A stretch of 53,332 nt of DNA, taken from NCBI GenBank assembly GCA_964531735.1, contig CAZHGD010000032.1, positions 1 to 53,332 on the forward strand, given 5' to 3'. A program made the translations under genes and the position numbers. Numbering within the stretch: position 1 is the stretch's first letter; every line of letters begins with the position of its first letter. The notes under the pieces were generated by a model. The model worked only from the letters and a program-made list of their open reading frames with translations, did not search any database and had not been told where the DNA came from. This DNA comes from CAZHGD01 sp964531735. Lineage in GTDB: Bacteria; Armatimonadota; UBA10988. Positions 26,515 through 34,229 of this stretch are shown one piece after another.

Positions 26515-26552
26515 ACCGGCGGGAGCTTCGGCTCCCGCCGGTTTTCATTTTG
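26515..26552 (+). terminator. Rho-independent terminator after the first porin
   Basis: Perfect 12-bp stem ACCGGCGGGAGC / GCTCCCGCCGGT closed by a TTCG tetraloop, followed by TTTCATTTT. The clearest intrinsic terminator in the window. It isolates the two porins unless read through. Confidence 0.92.
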
Positions 26553-26621
26553 GGCGGCGCTGCCGACCCGCCGCGTACGCTCACGATGCCCTAACGATTG
26601 GCGCCTACGCTTCGCGCGGGA

Positions 26622-26645
26622 GCGATCCGAACCGGTTCGGATCGC
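26622..26645. promoter_or_regulatory. Perfect 24-base palindrome in the leader of the second porin
   Basis: Half-site GCGATCCGAACC, repeated exactly as its reverse complement; the end is 18 bases before the GTG at 26664 and 5 bases before the AAGGAG ribosome binding site. As RNA it forms a 10-bp hairpin with a CCGG loop. It could be a DNA operator or an mRNA stabiliser/ribosome-site neighbour. A related CCGATCCGGATCC sequence precedes the first porin's ribosome site. Confidence 0.5.
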
Positions 26646-26663
26646 CTCGGAAGGAGACGAGCG

Positions 26664-27845
26664 GTGCACAAGCACTTGATGGGTCTGACCCGTGGTGTGC
26701 TCACCGGTGCGTCGCTGCTGCTGTTGGCTTCTACTGGATGGGCGGCAACTGGGAACACGCCCGTTCAGGCAGCCGGCGGAGGCGCGGCAGCTGAAGAGTA
26801 CGCCAAGAAGTCCGACCTGGGATTCCAGTGGAACGGTGACGCGCGGTTGCGGCTCGACACGCGCTTCCGCATTCACACCGTGGCCGATCCGCGGTTCCGG
26901 CTGCGGCTGCGCGTCGGCGCCAAGGGCACCTTTGCGGGCGACGGTGGGTTCTGGGGCTTCGGCCTGGCGACCAATGCCAACGACGCAGTCTCGCGGAACA
27001 TCACGCTGTCCGGTGGCGACATCGGCGGCACCGGTGGCAACTTCGGTGTCGACCTGGCCTACCTCGGGTTCCGCCCGCACGAGCGGGTCTCGCTGGTCCT
27101 TGGCAAGATGGCCAATCCGTACTGGGCCAGCGATAACGTGTTCGACCCCGACCTGACGCCGGAAGGCGTGGCTCTGGGCTGGAGCATCTATCCGGGCCAG
27201 AAGACGGACGTCATCCGCAATGTGCGGCTCACCACCGGCTACTTCTGGGTGCGTGAGTTCGCCAACGTCACGGCCGACCCGTACGCGATGATGACGCAGG
27301 TCCGGTCGACCATCGGCCCGGTCGACACCGGCCTCGGCTTCTACTGGTACGGTGGGCTGCGCAACGTGCCGAACGCCATGAACCAGGCGCCACGCCAGTG
27401 GGTGGGCGGCCGGTTCGCCATGGACCAGATGGGCGTCATCCACGGTAAGGCCGCAGTGCCGTTCAAGGTGCAGCAGTTCCCGATGTCCGTCGGTGGCGAC
27501 ATCTGGTTCAACACCTCGACCAAGGGCATTGCCGGCAGCAAGCAGAAGCTGGGCTGGGAGGCCCGCCTGGACTTCCCGCAGCTCGGCAAGTGGAACGGCA
27601 TGTGGGGCAAGCTGATGATCCGCGGTGCCGAATCGCTTCAGTTCTCGACGTTCTCCCCCTGGGCGGACAGCGACCTGGGCGAAGGCACCGGCTTCAAGGC
27701 CGGTGTGCACGCCAAGTACACCGTGCCCGTGGCCAAGAACGTGGAAGTCGGCGCCGCCTACTTCCACTATGACCAGTTCACGCCCTTCACGCCCGGTCGC
27801 GCGTCGACCAGCCGCGTGATGGTGGACGTGTCCGGCAAGTTCTGA
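26664..27845 (+). CDS. Outer-membrane porin, second of tandem pair
   Basis: 393-residue paralogue of the preceding porin. The GTG at 26664 follows AAGGAG by 7 bases. It starts MHKHLMGLTRGVLTGASLLL and shares the linker AAEEYAKKSDLGFQW, the strand GKMANPYWASD, WSIYPGQK and AGSKQKLGWEA, and the terminal VSGKF, so the two are clearly a tandem duplication. Differences: it lacks the 12-residue-longer loop near residue 70 (KTAFAGNVKSD in the first) and has different charged residues in several loops, so pore selectivity may differ. No promoter was found between the first terminator (26515-26552) and this gene; expression may come from read-through or an unrecognised promoter. Confidence 0.85.
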   Translation: MHKHLMGLTRGVLTGASLLLLASTGWAATGNTPVQAAGGGAAAEEYAKKSDLGFQWNGDARLRLDTRFRIHTVADPRFRLRLRVGAKGTFAGDGGFWGFGLATNANDAVSRNITLSGGDIGGTGGNFGVDLAYLGFRPHERVSLVLGKMANPYWASDNVFDPDLTPEGVALGWSIYPGQKTDVIRNVRLTTGYFWVREFANVTADPYAMMTQVRSTIGPVDTGLGFYWYGGLRNVPNAMNQAPRQWVGGRFAMDQMGVIHGKAAVPFKVQQFPMSVGGDIWFNTSTKGIAGSKQKLGWEARLDFPQLGKWNGMWGKLMIRGAESLQFSTFSPWADSDLGEGTGFKAGVHAKYTVPVAKNVEVGAAYFHYDQFTPFTPGRASTSRVMVDVSGKF

Positions 27846-27865
27846 GCCAGGCCTGACGCGTTACG

Positions 27866-27895
27866 CCGCCGGTGGAGGTCACCCTCCGCCGGCGG
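27866..27895. terminator. Hairpin between convergent porin and glycosidase-like genes
   Basis: Arms CCGCCGGTGGAGG and CCTCCGCCGGCGG (13 bp, one G-T mismatch/wobble) with a TCAC loop. No T-run on either side. It lies between convergent genes and could serve both strands. Confidence 0.6.
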
Positions 27896-27909
27896 TGCGC
27901 CCTGGGGAC

Positions 27910-30900
27910 CTACTTCGCCAGCGGCACCAGATCGACCAGTTGGCCACCGGCGAGCAGCTTCACGCAGACGGCCGTCTGGCCGCTGGCGAGTGACGACAGG
28001 TCCAGCTTGTTGGCTCCCGGCACGGCCGCGGCTTCGAGCAGGCGCTCGCCCTTGGCGCCACAGACGGCCAGCTTCAGCGCGCCCTTCGGTGCGTCCTGAC
28101 CGACGGTGACCGCCGTGCGGTCGCGCGCGACGGTCAGCACCTGGGGCAGCACGGCCACGCAGGCCACGCGGTTCCGCGGGAGATAGAGCCGCAAGTTGCG
28201 CGCCTCGCCAGCCTCGGTGAGCGCGCCAGCTTCGCCCGTCAGCAGGTCGACCAGATGGTGGCCGGCCGGCACGCGCACGCGCAGGCAGTCGCCGTCGAAG
28301 GTGTGGCCGGTGGCGTTGTAGAGGTGGTAGATCACCTTGCCCGCGCCGCCGAAGCGGTTGGCGTACACCCGCCGCGCGGTGGTCGGCACCAGCGGCTCGG
28401 CGTCGCGTGACTGGTACACGTCCTCGTTCTCGCGGTAGATTGAGTCATAGGGCTGCGGCCAGTAGCGACCGAAGGACTCCGCGCCGTTCCAGAACTTCTT
28501 CTGGTCCTTCGGGTCCTGGCCCATGTGGTCCAGTTCGTAGGCCTTGCACTCAGGGAAGTAGAAGCGCTGGGTGTTCACCTCCAGCGGACGCAGGTCGCAT
28601 TTCTGCACCGAGTAGTCGTAGGTGATGACGCCGTCCAGCCACTGCCAGTGGTAATCGTAGCTGGGATGCTCGGTGGTGAGCACCAAGTCCGGCCGCACGC
28701 GGTCGATGCCCTCGCGGACCTGTCGGATGGCGTCGCCGACGGCCTTGTTCCACTGCGTCAGGCCCGGCTCGGCGAAGGTGTGCCGGTGGTCCGGGTTATG
28801 GCACGGATACCCCGAATGCCCGTACTCATCGAGGCGCAGGCCGTCTGCGCCAGTCTCACGCATCACCCGTTCCATCGCCTGCGCCACCCACTGCCGCACC
28901 TCGGGCAGGTCATGACAAGGGTTGTAGACGTCGTAGCCGTGACAGGGCTTGCCGTCCGGACCCACCGCGCACCATGCGGCGCCGTGCTTGAGGCCGATCT
29001 TCGAGGTGAAGTCCATGCGGAACGGGTCGGTGTACAGCGTCACCAGCGCACCCATCTTGCGGTAGGTGTCGATCGCGGTGCGGAAGGCCGGCAGACCGCC
29101 GAACCGCTCGTTGTAGCCGTCGTAGTCGCCCGGCTGGTTGTTCCACATGGTCTGACCGGTGACCGGGTCCTTCACGAAGTAAGGCTTCCAGCCCTTGATG
29201 GCCGCCGGCGAGAGGACCTTCTCGAGTTGGTCGAATGGCGTGCCGAACGGCCCGAGCGGCGACCAGTCCCACCACGACATCAACTCGATGCAGTCGGTGT
29301 TGGGCTTGATGAAGTCGGTGCGGTACTGGCCGTTCTTGAACAGGAAGTCGCCGGCCCAGCCGGTGGCGATCATGTTGTGGACGGTCTTCAGCCGACCCGG
29401 ATAGGGCCGGAAGCGCCACACGCGATGCGCCCAGGCCGCATAGGCCGCCAGTGCCTGGTGCCAATCGCCGACGTGCGCCGCCAGCACGGCGTCGGCCGGC
29501 GCGAAGGAGCCGCCGGCCGGGCGCGTACGGCGGTCGTACTCGTAGGCGAAGCTGGTGCCCGGCACCACTTCCAGCGACTTGTTCCAGCGCACCTCGGGCT
29601 TGACCCGGGCGTGCGTGGCGTCGTGCGAGGCGCTGCCGCGGCCAGGCACGTGTTTGCGGAGCGCCAGCACCTTGTGCCAGCCGGCGTCGTCATCGGCGCG
29701 CACCATCCAGCCGCCGCCCTTGGTCGGGCTGAACAGGTCCATCACCTGGTAGAGCGCTTCGTGGTCGCCGTAGCCGCGGCGGACGAACGCCGGGGTGTCG
29801 GTGATGATGCCGCCGCCCCAGGGGAAGTAGTAGTAGTCGCCCGCCGGGTCGTCGGAGACCGTCAGGCCCGCCAGATGCGGGAAGGCCAGCTTGAACGCCA
29901 CCGGCGCGCCGCCGCTGTTGGTCAGCTTGAGGCCCAGGCGCAAGCCCTCGTCCTCGATGCCCACCGTCAGGTCGGCGCGCAGGGCGGGCGAGGGCAGACG
30001 CAACTCGGCGCTGAAGCCCCGGTCGGTACCGCGCAGGCTGGCCAGCGTGAAGTCGCGGCTGCCGGCATAGCGCCGGCCGTCCACCTCGACCGCGAACAAC
30101 CACAGCGCCGCCGCGTCGCGCACCGCCTCGGCCCCCAGTGCCTCGTGCCGCAGACTGGTCAGCCGCAGCCGCTCGCCGCGCTTGAAGACGGCGGTCAAGC
30201 GGCCGTTGGTCAGCGTGATCACGTCGCGTAGGTAGCAGCTCGGTGCTGCCGCCGCCGCCTCCGCCACCGGGCGTATCACCGGCGCCTGGTCGATCACCGC
30301 GGGCTTCGGATGATAGTCGATGGCGCCGCGCACGGTGACCTGCTTGATGGTCACCGGTGCGGTGGCGGTGAGCAGCAGGCCCGTGGGCGGCTCGTTGCGC
30401 TTGGCCGGCAGCTCGCAGGTGAAGCGGCCGCGTTGCGGGCTGGCCTGCACCGGCGCGTCGGCGGCGTTGAGCCAGGCGAAGCGCACCTCGCCGGTTGCCT
30501 CGACGGTGGCCGAGAGCGGCGCCAGCCGGTCGAACGCTTGCGCGCTCCACTCGACGCGCGCCTGCTGACCGGCTCTGAGGGCGAGGCCGTCGGCAGTCCG
30601 CGGTGCGCCGTGGCTGCCGGCGTAGTCGATGAGGTGGTCGGCATCGACCGTCTCAGGCTGGCCACCGGGTTGCCAGGTGGCGGCGGTCGTGCTGTCGCGC
30701 GCCAGCAGGTACAGGCGCACCATGTACTCACCGTTGCCGCCGGGCACGGTCAGCCGCTCCTGCGTCCACTTGCCATCGCCGAACGAGACCGAGCTGTTGC
30801 CGCGCTTGACGCTGTTGTCGATGCCCAGGTAGAGGTAGTCGTCGTTCTTGGGGTTCTGCGCCTTGCCGATGACGATCTCGTTCGGACCGCGCCGGAACTC

Positions 30901-31332
30901 GGTCTTCGGCAGCGGGAAGTCATACCACTCGATTGGCTGGAGCCCGCGCTCGTTGTAGACCGGCCCGTTGCCCTTGGTCGGGTACTCGTGCACCTGGCCG
31001 TTGACGGCAATCTGGAACGCCTCGTCGAGGCCGTTGGCCGTGGCGCGGTCATGCCAGGAGTAGTCGCGCACCAGGAAGTACATCGACAGCCGCACTTCCT
31101 TGGTGGCGTCCCAGACGTCGGCAGGTACGTCACTCAGGTCGAGGACCTTCTTGGCCAAGTAGCCGGCGCTGCTCTGGTGGGTGATGCCCAGGCCGTCGGC
31201 CATGGTGCCCCACTGGCCCTGATCGTCGCGCACGACCCAGACGCCGTCGGCGACCTTCTCGAACAGCGAGGGCACGGCCGGCGCGGCGGCCGTGGCCAGC
31301 AGCAGACCGAGCAAGGACAACCGACACCGCAT
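27910..31332 (-). CDS. Large secreted DUF6259-like glycosidase-type protein
   Basis: 1140-residue exported protein. Signal peptide MRCRLSLLGLLLATAAAPAVP, then a long N-terminal region of beta-sandwich character (about 25-330, including PNEIVIGKAQNPKNDDYLYL and GEYMVRLYLLARDST). A middle beta-supersandwich-like part follows (about 365-610), then a TIM-barrel-like region (about 640-960) with NTDCIELMSWWDWSP, MGALVTLYTDPFRMD and GADGLRLDEYGHSGY near residue 829. The C-terminal beta domain begins near 1000. The pattern matches DUF6259, whose members look like alpha-galactosidase-type glycosidases; acidic residues in ADGLRLDEYGH are candidate catalytic sites. The gene ends facing the second porin, with only a hairpin between. 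Substrate unknown. It has a promoter at 31405-31433. Confidence 0.8.
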   Translation of the reverse strand: MRCRLSLLGLLLATAAAPAVPSLFEKVADGVWVVRDDQGQWGTMADGLGITHQSSAGYLAKKVLDLSDVPADVWDATKEVRLSMYFLVRDYSWHDRATANGLDEAFQIAVNGQVHEYPTKGNGPVYNERGLQPIEWYDFPLPKTEFRRGPNEIVIGKAQNPKNDDYLYLGIDNSVKRGNSSVSFGDGKWTQERLTVPGGNGEYMVRLYLLARDSTTAATWQPGGQPETVDADHLIDYAGSHGAPRTADGLALRAGQQARVEWSAQAFDRLAPLSATVEATGEVRFAWLNAADAPVQASPQRGRFTCELPAKRNEPPTGLLLTATAPVTIKQVTVRGAIDYHPKPAVIDQAPVIRPVAEAAAAAPSCYLRDVITLTNGRLTAVFKRGERLRLTSLRHEALGAEAVRDAAALWLFAVEVDGRRYAGSRDFTLASLRGTDRGFSAELRLPSPALRADLTVGIEDEGLRLGLKLTNSGGAPVAFKLAFPHLAGLTVSDDPAGDYYYFPWGGGIITDTPAFVRRGYGDHEALYQVMDLFSPTKGGGWMVRADDDAGWHKVLALRKHVPGRGSASHDATHARVKPEVRWNKSLEVVPGTSFAYEYDRRTRPAGGSFAPADAVLAAHVGDWHQALAAYAAWAHRVWRFRPYPGRLKTVHNMIATGWAGDFLFKNGQYRTDFIKPNTDCIELMSWWDWSPLGPFGTPFDQLEKVLSPAAIKGWKPYFVKDPVTGQTMWNNQPGDYDGYNERFGGLPAFRTAIDTYRKMGALVTLYTDPFRMDFTSKIGLKHGAAWCAVGPDGKPCHGYDVYNPCHDLPEVRQWVAQAMERVMRETGADGLRLDEYGHSGYPCHNPDHRHTFAEPGLTQWNKAVGDAIRQVREGIDRVRPDLVLTTEHPSYDYHWQWLDGVITYDYSVQKCDLRPLEVNTQRFYFPECKAYELDHMGQDPKDQKKFWNGAESFGRYWPQPYDSIYRENEDVYQSRDAEPLVPTTARRVYANRFGGAGKVIYHLYNATGHTFDGDCLRVRVPAGHHLVDLLTGEAGALTEAGEARNLRLYLPRNRVACVAVLPQVLTVARDRTAVTVGQDAPKGALKLAVCGAKGERLLEAAAVPGANKLDLSSLASGQTAVCVKLLAGGQLVDLVPLAK

Positions 31333-31404
31333 GGCGAGTCTCCAAGGTGCGCCGCAAAGCGTTCCGACCGGCGCGCGTGGTCCACCGGTCAGCCGTCTGC
31401 GCCG

Positions 31405-31433
31405 CTTCTACCGCACGCTCAGGTCGGTGTCAA
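31405..31433 (-). promoter_or_regulatory. Promoter for the DUF6259-like gene
   Basis: Read on the minus strand: TTGACA (31433-31428), 17 bases, TAGAAG (31410-31405). The -35 is perfect and the -10 weak. It overlaps the 3' end of the pilin remnant. Confidence 0.5.
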
Positions 31434-31686
31434 GGCTGAGGTCGCTGGCGGCCGGTGGCAACGGCGCGATGGCCGCCGCCATACCGTGTCGTCTCCGTGG
31501 AGGGTCTCGTCGTAGTCCTGGATGTAGCTCATCTGTGCAGTCATCAACTGCTTGACGTTCGACAGGCAGTTCGAGTGGCTCGCCTCCTCGCGCCCAGGCG
31601 AAGGCCGCGAAGAGAATTGCAGCCAGAACCGCGATGATGGCGATGGCGACCAGCAGCGCGATGAGGGTGCCCGCGCGTCTGCGCAT
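31419..31686 (-). pseudogene. Frameshifted, truncated type II-style prepilin remnant
   Basis: From ATG 31686 the frame reads MRRRAGTLIALLVAIAIIAV, then LAAILFAAFAWAR, a prepilin N-terminal methylation-type helix but with Ala in place of the key Glu (TLIA instead of TLIE) and the usual Phe lost. After codon 33 one extra G (about 31587) shifts the frame. Removing it restores EASHSNCLSNVKQLMTAQMS and YIQDYDETLHGDD, the strong signature of Armatimonadota/planctomycete DUF1559-type pilins. The corrected product stops after 88 residues at 31419, far short of a full pilin. The promoter of the next gene overlaps its end. Broken gene or remnant; a programmed shift is unlikely because Glu5 is also gone and the tail is missing. 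Confidence 0.75.
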
Positions 31687-31801
31687 GGCCTGGTTACTGC
31701 TCGCGCAACCGTCCGCTGGCTGGATCCGGCAAGCGCAGTCTAGCTGCCCCGAATGGCGCCTTGCGCACGCTGGCATGACGGCGGCTGCAACGGCGTCGCC
31801 A

Positions 31802-32359
31802 TCATCCGTCGGCGTGGTCGCCATCGGCCGACTGGCCTGGAAAGCCGAGTGCTTCCGCCGCTTTCTGGAGCTCGGCCAGGGCCTCCTCGACGCGTCCGAT
31901 GGGTGTCGCGTCGGCCAGACGGAAAGCGAGCAGGTACTCCATGAGCACGAGTGCGCCCACCTCGATGAGGAACAGCACTCGGACCAACCACGAGAAGTCG
32001 CCACTGATGATCAGTGGCACGAAGAACGCCACGGCGAGCCCCAGGTACATCAGCCGACTGAGTGACCACCGGGCGTCGAGGCCGAAGTGCGTGAGGGCGA
32101 TGCCCTCGTCGAGCTGCGCCACCGGTTCGTTGTCGACCGCGTAGCAGGCGACCGCGCCAGCCGCGGCGCCGAGCACGTACCAGATCCACTCCGGCTGGTC
32201 CTGCAACCAGCAGAGCGCGAACCAGCACAGCAGGTGCGCGGCGGCGGTGCTCCAGAACAGCACGGTGTGCAACGGGTAGGGCGTGCGCTCCTGCCACTGG
32301 CGCAGCCGCCGCGCGAGCAGCAGGATCAGCCGGCGGTCGAGTTGGATGATGGCGTCCAT
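31802..32359 (-). CDS. Small membrane protein of unknown function
   Basis: 185-residue protein with no family I recognise. It has a basic N-terminal helix (LDRRLILLLARRLRQWQE), then about four hydrophobic segments: LHTVLFWSTAAAHLLCWFAL, WIWYVLGAAAGAVACYAV, LMYLGLAVAFFVPLII and VLFLIEVGALVLMEYLLAF. The C-terminus is an acidic soluble tail (IGRVEEALAELQKAAEALG) ending GQSADGDHADG. The start is ATG 32359. It diverges from the dipeptide-epimerase-like gene, with 71 bases between. The pilin remnant lies downstream on the same strand. The function cannot be inferred from the neighbours. Confidence 0.65.
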   Translation of the reverse strand: MDAIIQLDRRLILLLARRLRQWQERTPYPLHTVLFWSTAAAHLLCWFALCWLQDQPEWIWYVLGAAAGAVACYAVDNEPVAQLDEGIALTHFGLDARWSLSRLMYLGLAVAFFVPLIISGDFSWLVRVLFLIEVGALVLMEYLLAFRLADATPIGRVEEALAELQKAAEALGFPGQSADGDHADG

Positions 32360-32399
32360 GGCAGGCGCTTCGCCCGCGCCGGCTGGGCTCCTTCTGCGC

Positions 32400-32405
32400 T
32401 ACAAT
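32400..32405 (+). promoter_or_regulatory. Candidate -10 box (TACAAT) for the epimerase-like gene
   Basis: TACAAT in the context GCGCTACAATCGG, 25 bases before the ATG at 32431, whose ribosome site is GGAGGA. No good -35 is present at the standard distance. The same GCTACAATCG context occurs on the minus strand at 4097-4106. Confidence 0.3.
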
Positions 32406-32430
32406 CGGCGGGTGTGCGGAGGACGCGAGC

Positions 32431-33453
32431 ATGGACGTCACTTGGCGCCGCCTGGAGCTGACCTACCGGCACGAGTTCCGGATCGCGCGCGGCGGCTCGA
32501 ACACCACCACCAGTCTGCTGGTGGAGATCGCCCACAACGGGCTGGTCGGCCGCGGCGAAGGGGTGCCGGTGCGCTTCTACGGCTGGACCCTCGACCGCAT
32601 GGAGGCGGCCGTGGCGGACATGACCGCCGGTCTGGACGCGAGCGCGCTGGTGCGGGTCGACAGCGTTGCCGCCGACCTGCTCGCGGCCCATGGCGACCAG
32701 CCGTCGGCGGTGGCCGCGGTCGAGGGTGCGCTCTGGGACCTCGCGGCACAGCAGCTCGGCGTGCCTTTGGCCACGATGCTGGGCATCGATACGCGAGCGC
32801 TGGGCCTCACCTCGTTCACGATTGGCCTGGCCGAGCTGGACGTGATGCTGGCGAAGGCGGCCGAGGCGGCACAATACCCGATCCTCAAGGTGAAGTGCGG
32901 CGGGGCCGACGACCTGGCCAAAGTGCGGGCGCTACGTGAGGCCACCGGCAAGCGGCTGTGGGTCGATGCCAACGGCGGTTGGGCGGTGTCGCAAGCCGCC
33001 GACCTGAGCGCCGAGTTGGCGACGCTGGGCGTCGAGCTCATCGAGCAACCGGTGCCGCGCGATGACCTGGCCGGACTGGCCGCGGTGCGTGCCGTCTCGC
33101 CGCTGCCGATTGTGGCTGACGAGAGCTGCCACGGCGCGGCCGACGTGGTCCGCCTCCAAGACGTCGTCGACGGTGTGAACCTCAAGCTCGACAAGGTCGG
33201 TGGCCTGAGCGCGGCTCGGCGGGCTATCCATACAGCGCGTGCGTGCGGACTCGGGCTAATGCTCGGGTGCTTCGGGGCCTCGTCGGTGGCGCTGACGCTG
33301 GCGGGCCAGTTGGCGCCGCTGGTCGACTGGTGCGACCTGGACGGCCACCTGCTGGTGGCCGACGACCCGTTCGTCGGTCTGTGCGCTCCGTCTGGCCGGA
33401 TGGTGCTGCCGACCGGTGCGGGACTGGGCTTGCAGGTGCGCCGAACGCTATAA
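32431..33453 (+). CDS. Dipeptide epimerase (L-Ala-D/L-Glu epimerase-like, enolase superfamily)
   Basis: 340-residue cytoplasmic enzyme of the muconate-lactonizing subgroup of the enolase superfamily, closest in motif pattern to L-Ala-D/L-Glu epimerases that recycle murein peptides. Catalytic features are present: PILKVKCGG (KxK acid/base), LWVDANGGW (first Mg ligand), LIEQPVP (second), VADESCH (third), and GVNLKLDKVGG (opposite-face Lys). The C-terminal LMLGCFGASSVAL replaces the usual MxxS segment, and CDLDGHLLVADDPF matches the DLDG that binds the dipeptide amino group in this group. Specificity may be another dipeptide. Next is an M48 lipoprotein peptidase, 35 bases downstream, whose promoter overlaps this gene's end. 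Confidence 0.85.
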   Translation: MDVTWRRLELTYRHEFRIARGGSNTTTSLLVEIAHNGLVGRGEGVPVRFYGWTLDRMEAAVADMTAGLDASALVRVDSVAADLLAAHGDQPSAVAAVEGALWDLAAQQLGVPLATMLGIDTRALGLTSFTIGLAELDVMLAKAAEAAQYPILKVKCGGADDLAKVRALREATGKRLWVDANGGWAVSQAADLSAELATLGVELIEQPVPRDDLAGLAAVRAVSPLPIVADESCHGAADVVRLQDVVDGVNLKLDKVGGLSAARRAIHTARACGLGLMLGCFGASSVALTLAGQLAPLVDWCDLDGHLLVADDPFVGLCAPSGRMVLPTGAGLGLQVRRTL

Positions 33454-33454
33454 T
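33449..33454 (+). promoter_or_regulatory. -10 box TATAAT overlapping the stop of the epimerase gene
   Basis: Perfect TATAAT in the context ACGCTATAATGAC, 34 bases before the ATG of the M48 gene. No -35 of good match at 16-18 bases (the nearest region is GGGCTT). Confidence 0.4.
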
Positions 33455-33488
33455 GACCGTGTCACGCGAACTGCGTCGGGAGACAACC

Positions 33489-34205
33489 ATGCGACACTGC
33501 GCTCTGGTGGCGGCCGTGCTGGTCAGCGCTCTGGTGAGCGGCTGTGGCAAGAACACCGTCATGCTGATCTCGCAGGACCAGGAGATCGCCGTCGGCAACC
33601 AGGTGGCCGCGGAGGTGCGCAAGGAGTATGGTGCTCCGCTGACGCAGGGCGCCGAAGTGGACCGCGTGCGGGCCCTGTCGACGCGGTTGTTCAGCCAAGC
33701 CAAGCGCAACGTGCCGTACTCGGCCTCGGTGGTGGACAACAAGAAGGTGGTCAACGCCTTCGCTGCGCCCGGCGGGCCGCTGTTCTTCACCACGGCGCTG
33801 GTCAACACGATGACCGACGCCAACGAGCTCGCTTTCGTGGTCGGCCACGAGATGGCGCACGTCGAGAACCAGCACGGCCGCCAGGCGATCAACCAGGCCG
33901 TGATGGCCGACGCCGCCGTCTCGCTGCTGCTCAGGGACACCGGCAAGCTGGCGCAGACCGGCGCGGCCGTCGTCTTCAACCTGTTCGCCATGGGCTACAG
34001 CCGCGACAACGAGCGCGAGGCCGACGCCGACGGCCTGCGCTTCATGGCGCGGGCCGGTTACGACCCTCAAGGCAGCCTCTCGGCGCTGCGCAAACTCGGC
34101 GGCGACGAGATCCACGGGCCGGCCAAGTACCTGTCCACGCATCCTTCCACGCCAGAGCGCATCGGCCGGCTACAGGCCCAGATCCAACGCGAGTTCCACC
34201 GCTGA
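33489..34205 (+). CDS. M48-family metallopeptidase lipoprotein
   Basis: 238-residue lipoprotein with the lipobox LVSGC at about residue 19 (MRHCALVAAVLVSALVSGC). Zinc-peptidase motif VVGHEMAHVENQHG (HExxH, residues about 119-123) with the third ligand Glu in NEREADADGLRFM, as in M48B (Oma1/LoiP/BepA-like) peptidases, which degrade misfolded envelope proteins. Conserved YLSTHPSTPERI completes the family pattern. There is no TPR tail, so it is the short form. The start is ATG 33489 with GGGAG upstream. It follows the epimerase by 35 bases and precedes the aminotransferase by 24. Confidence 0.93.
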   Translation: MRHCALVAAVLVSALVSGCGKNTVMLISQDQEIAVGNQVAAEVRKEYGAPLTQGAEVDRVRALSTRLFSQAKRNVPYSASVVDNKKVVNAFAAPGGPLFFTTALVNTMTDANELAFVVGHEMAHVENQHGRQAINQAVMADAAVSLLLRDTGKLAQTGAAVVFNLFAMGYSRDNEREADADGLRFMARAGYDPQGSLSALRKLGGDEIHGPAKYLSTHPSTPERIGRLQAQIQREFHR

Positions 34206-34229
34206 CCCGCCCTGCCGCCGAGGTCCGCC

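Noticed and set aside
31580..31595. Programmed frameshift in the pilin (GGAGG at the shift site)
   Set aside because: Glu5 is also lost and the tail is missing, which fits decay better.
31408..32004. A 198-codon minus-strand frame covering the pilin remnant
   Set aside because: Its first half is antisense/out of frame to the membrane-protein gene; only the pilin-like part from 31686 has meaning, and that is frameshifted.
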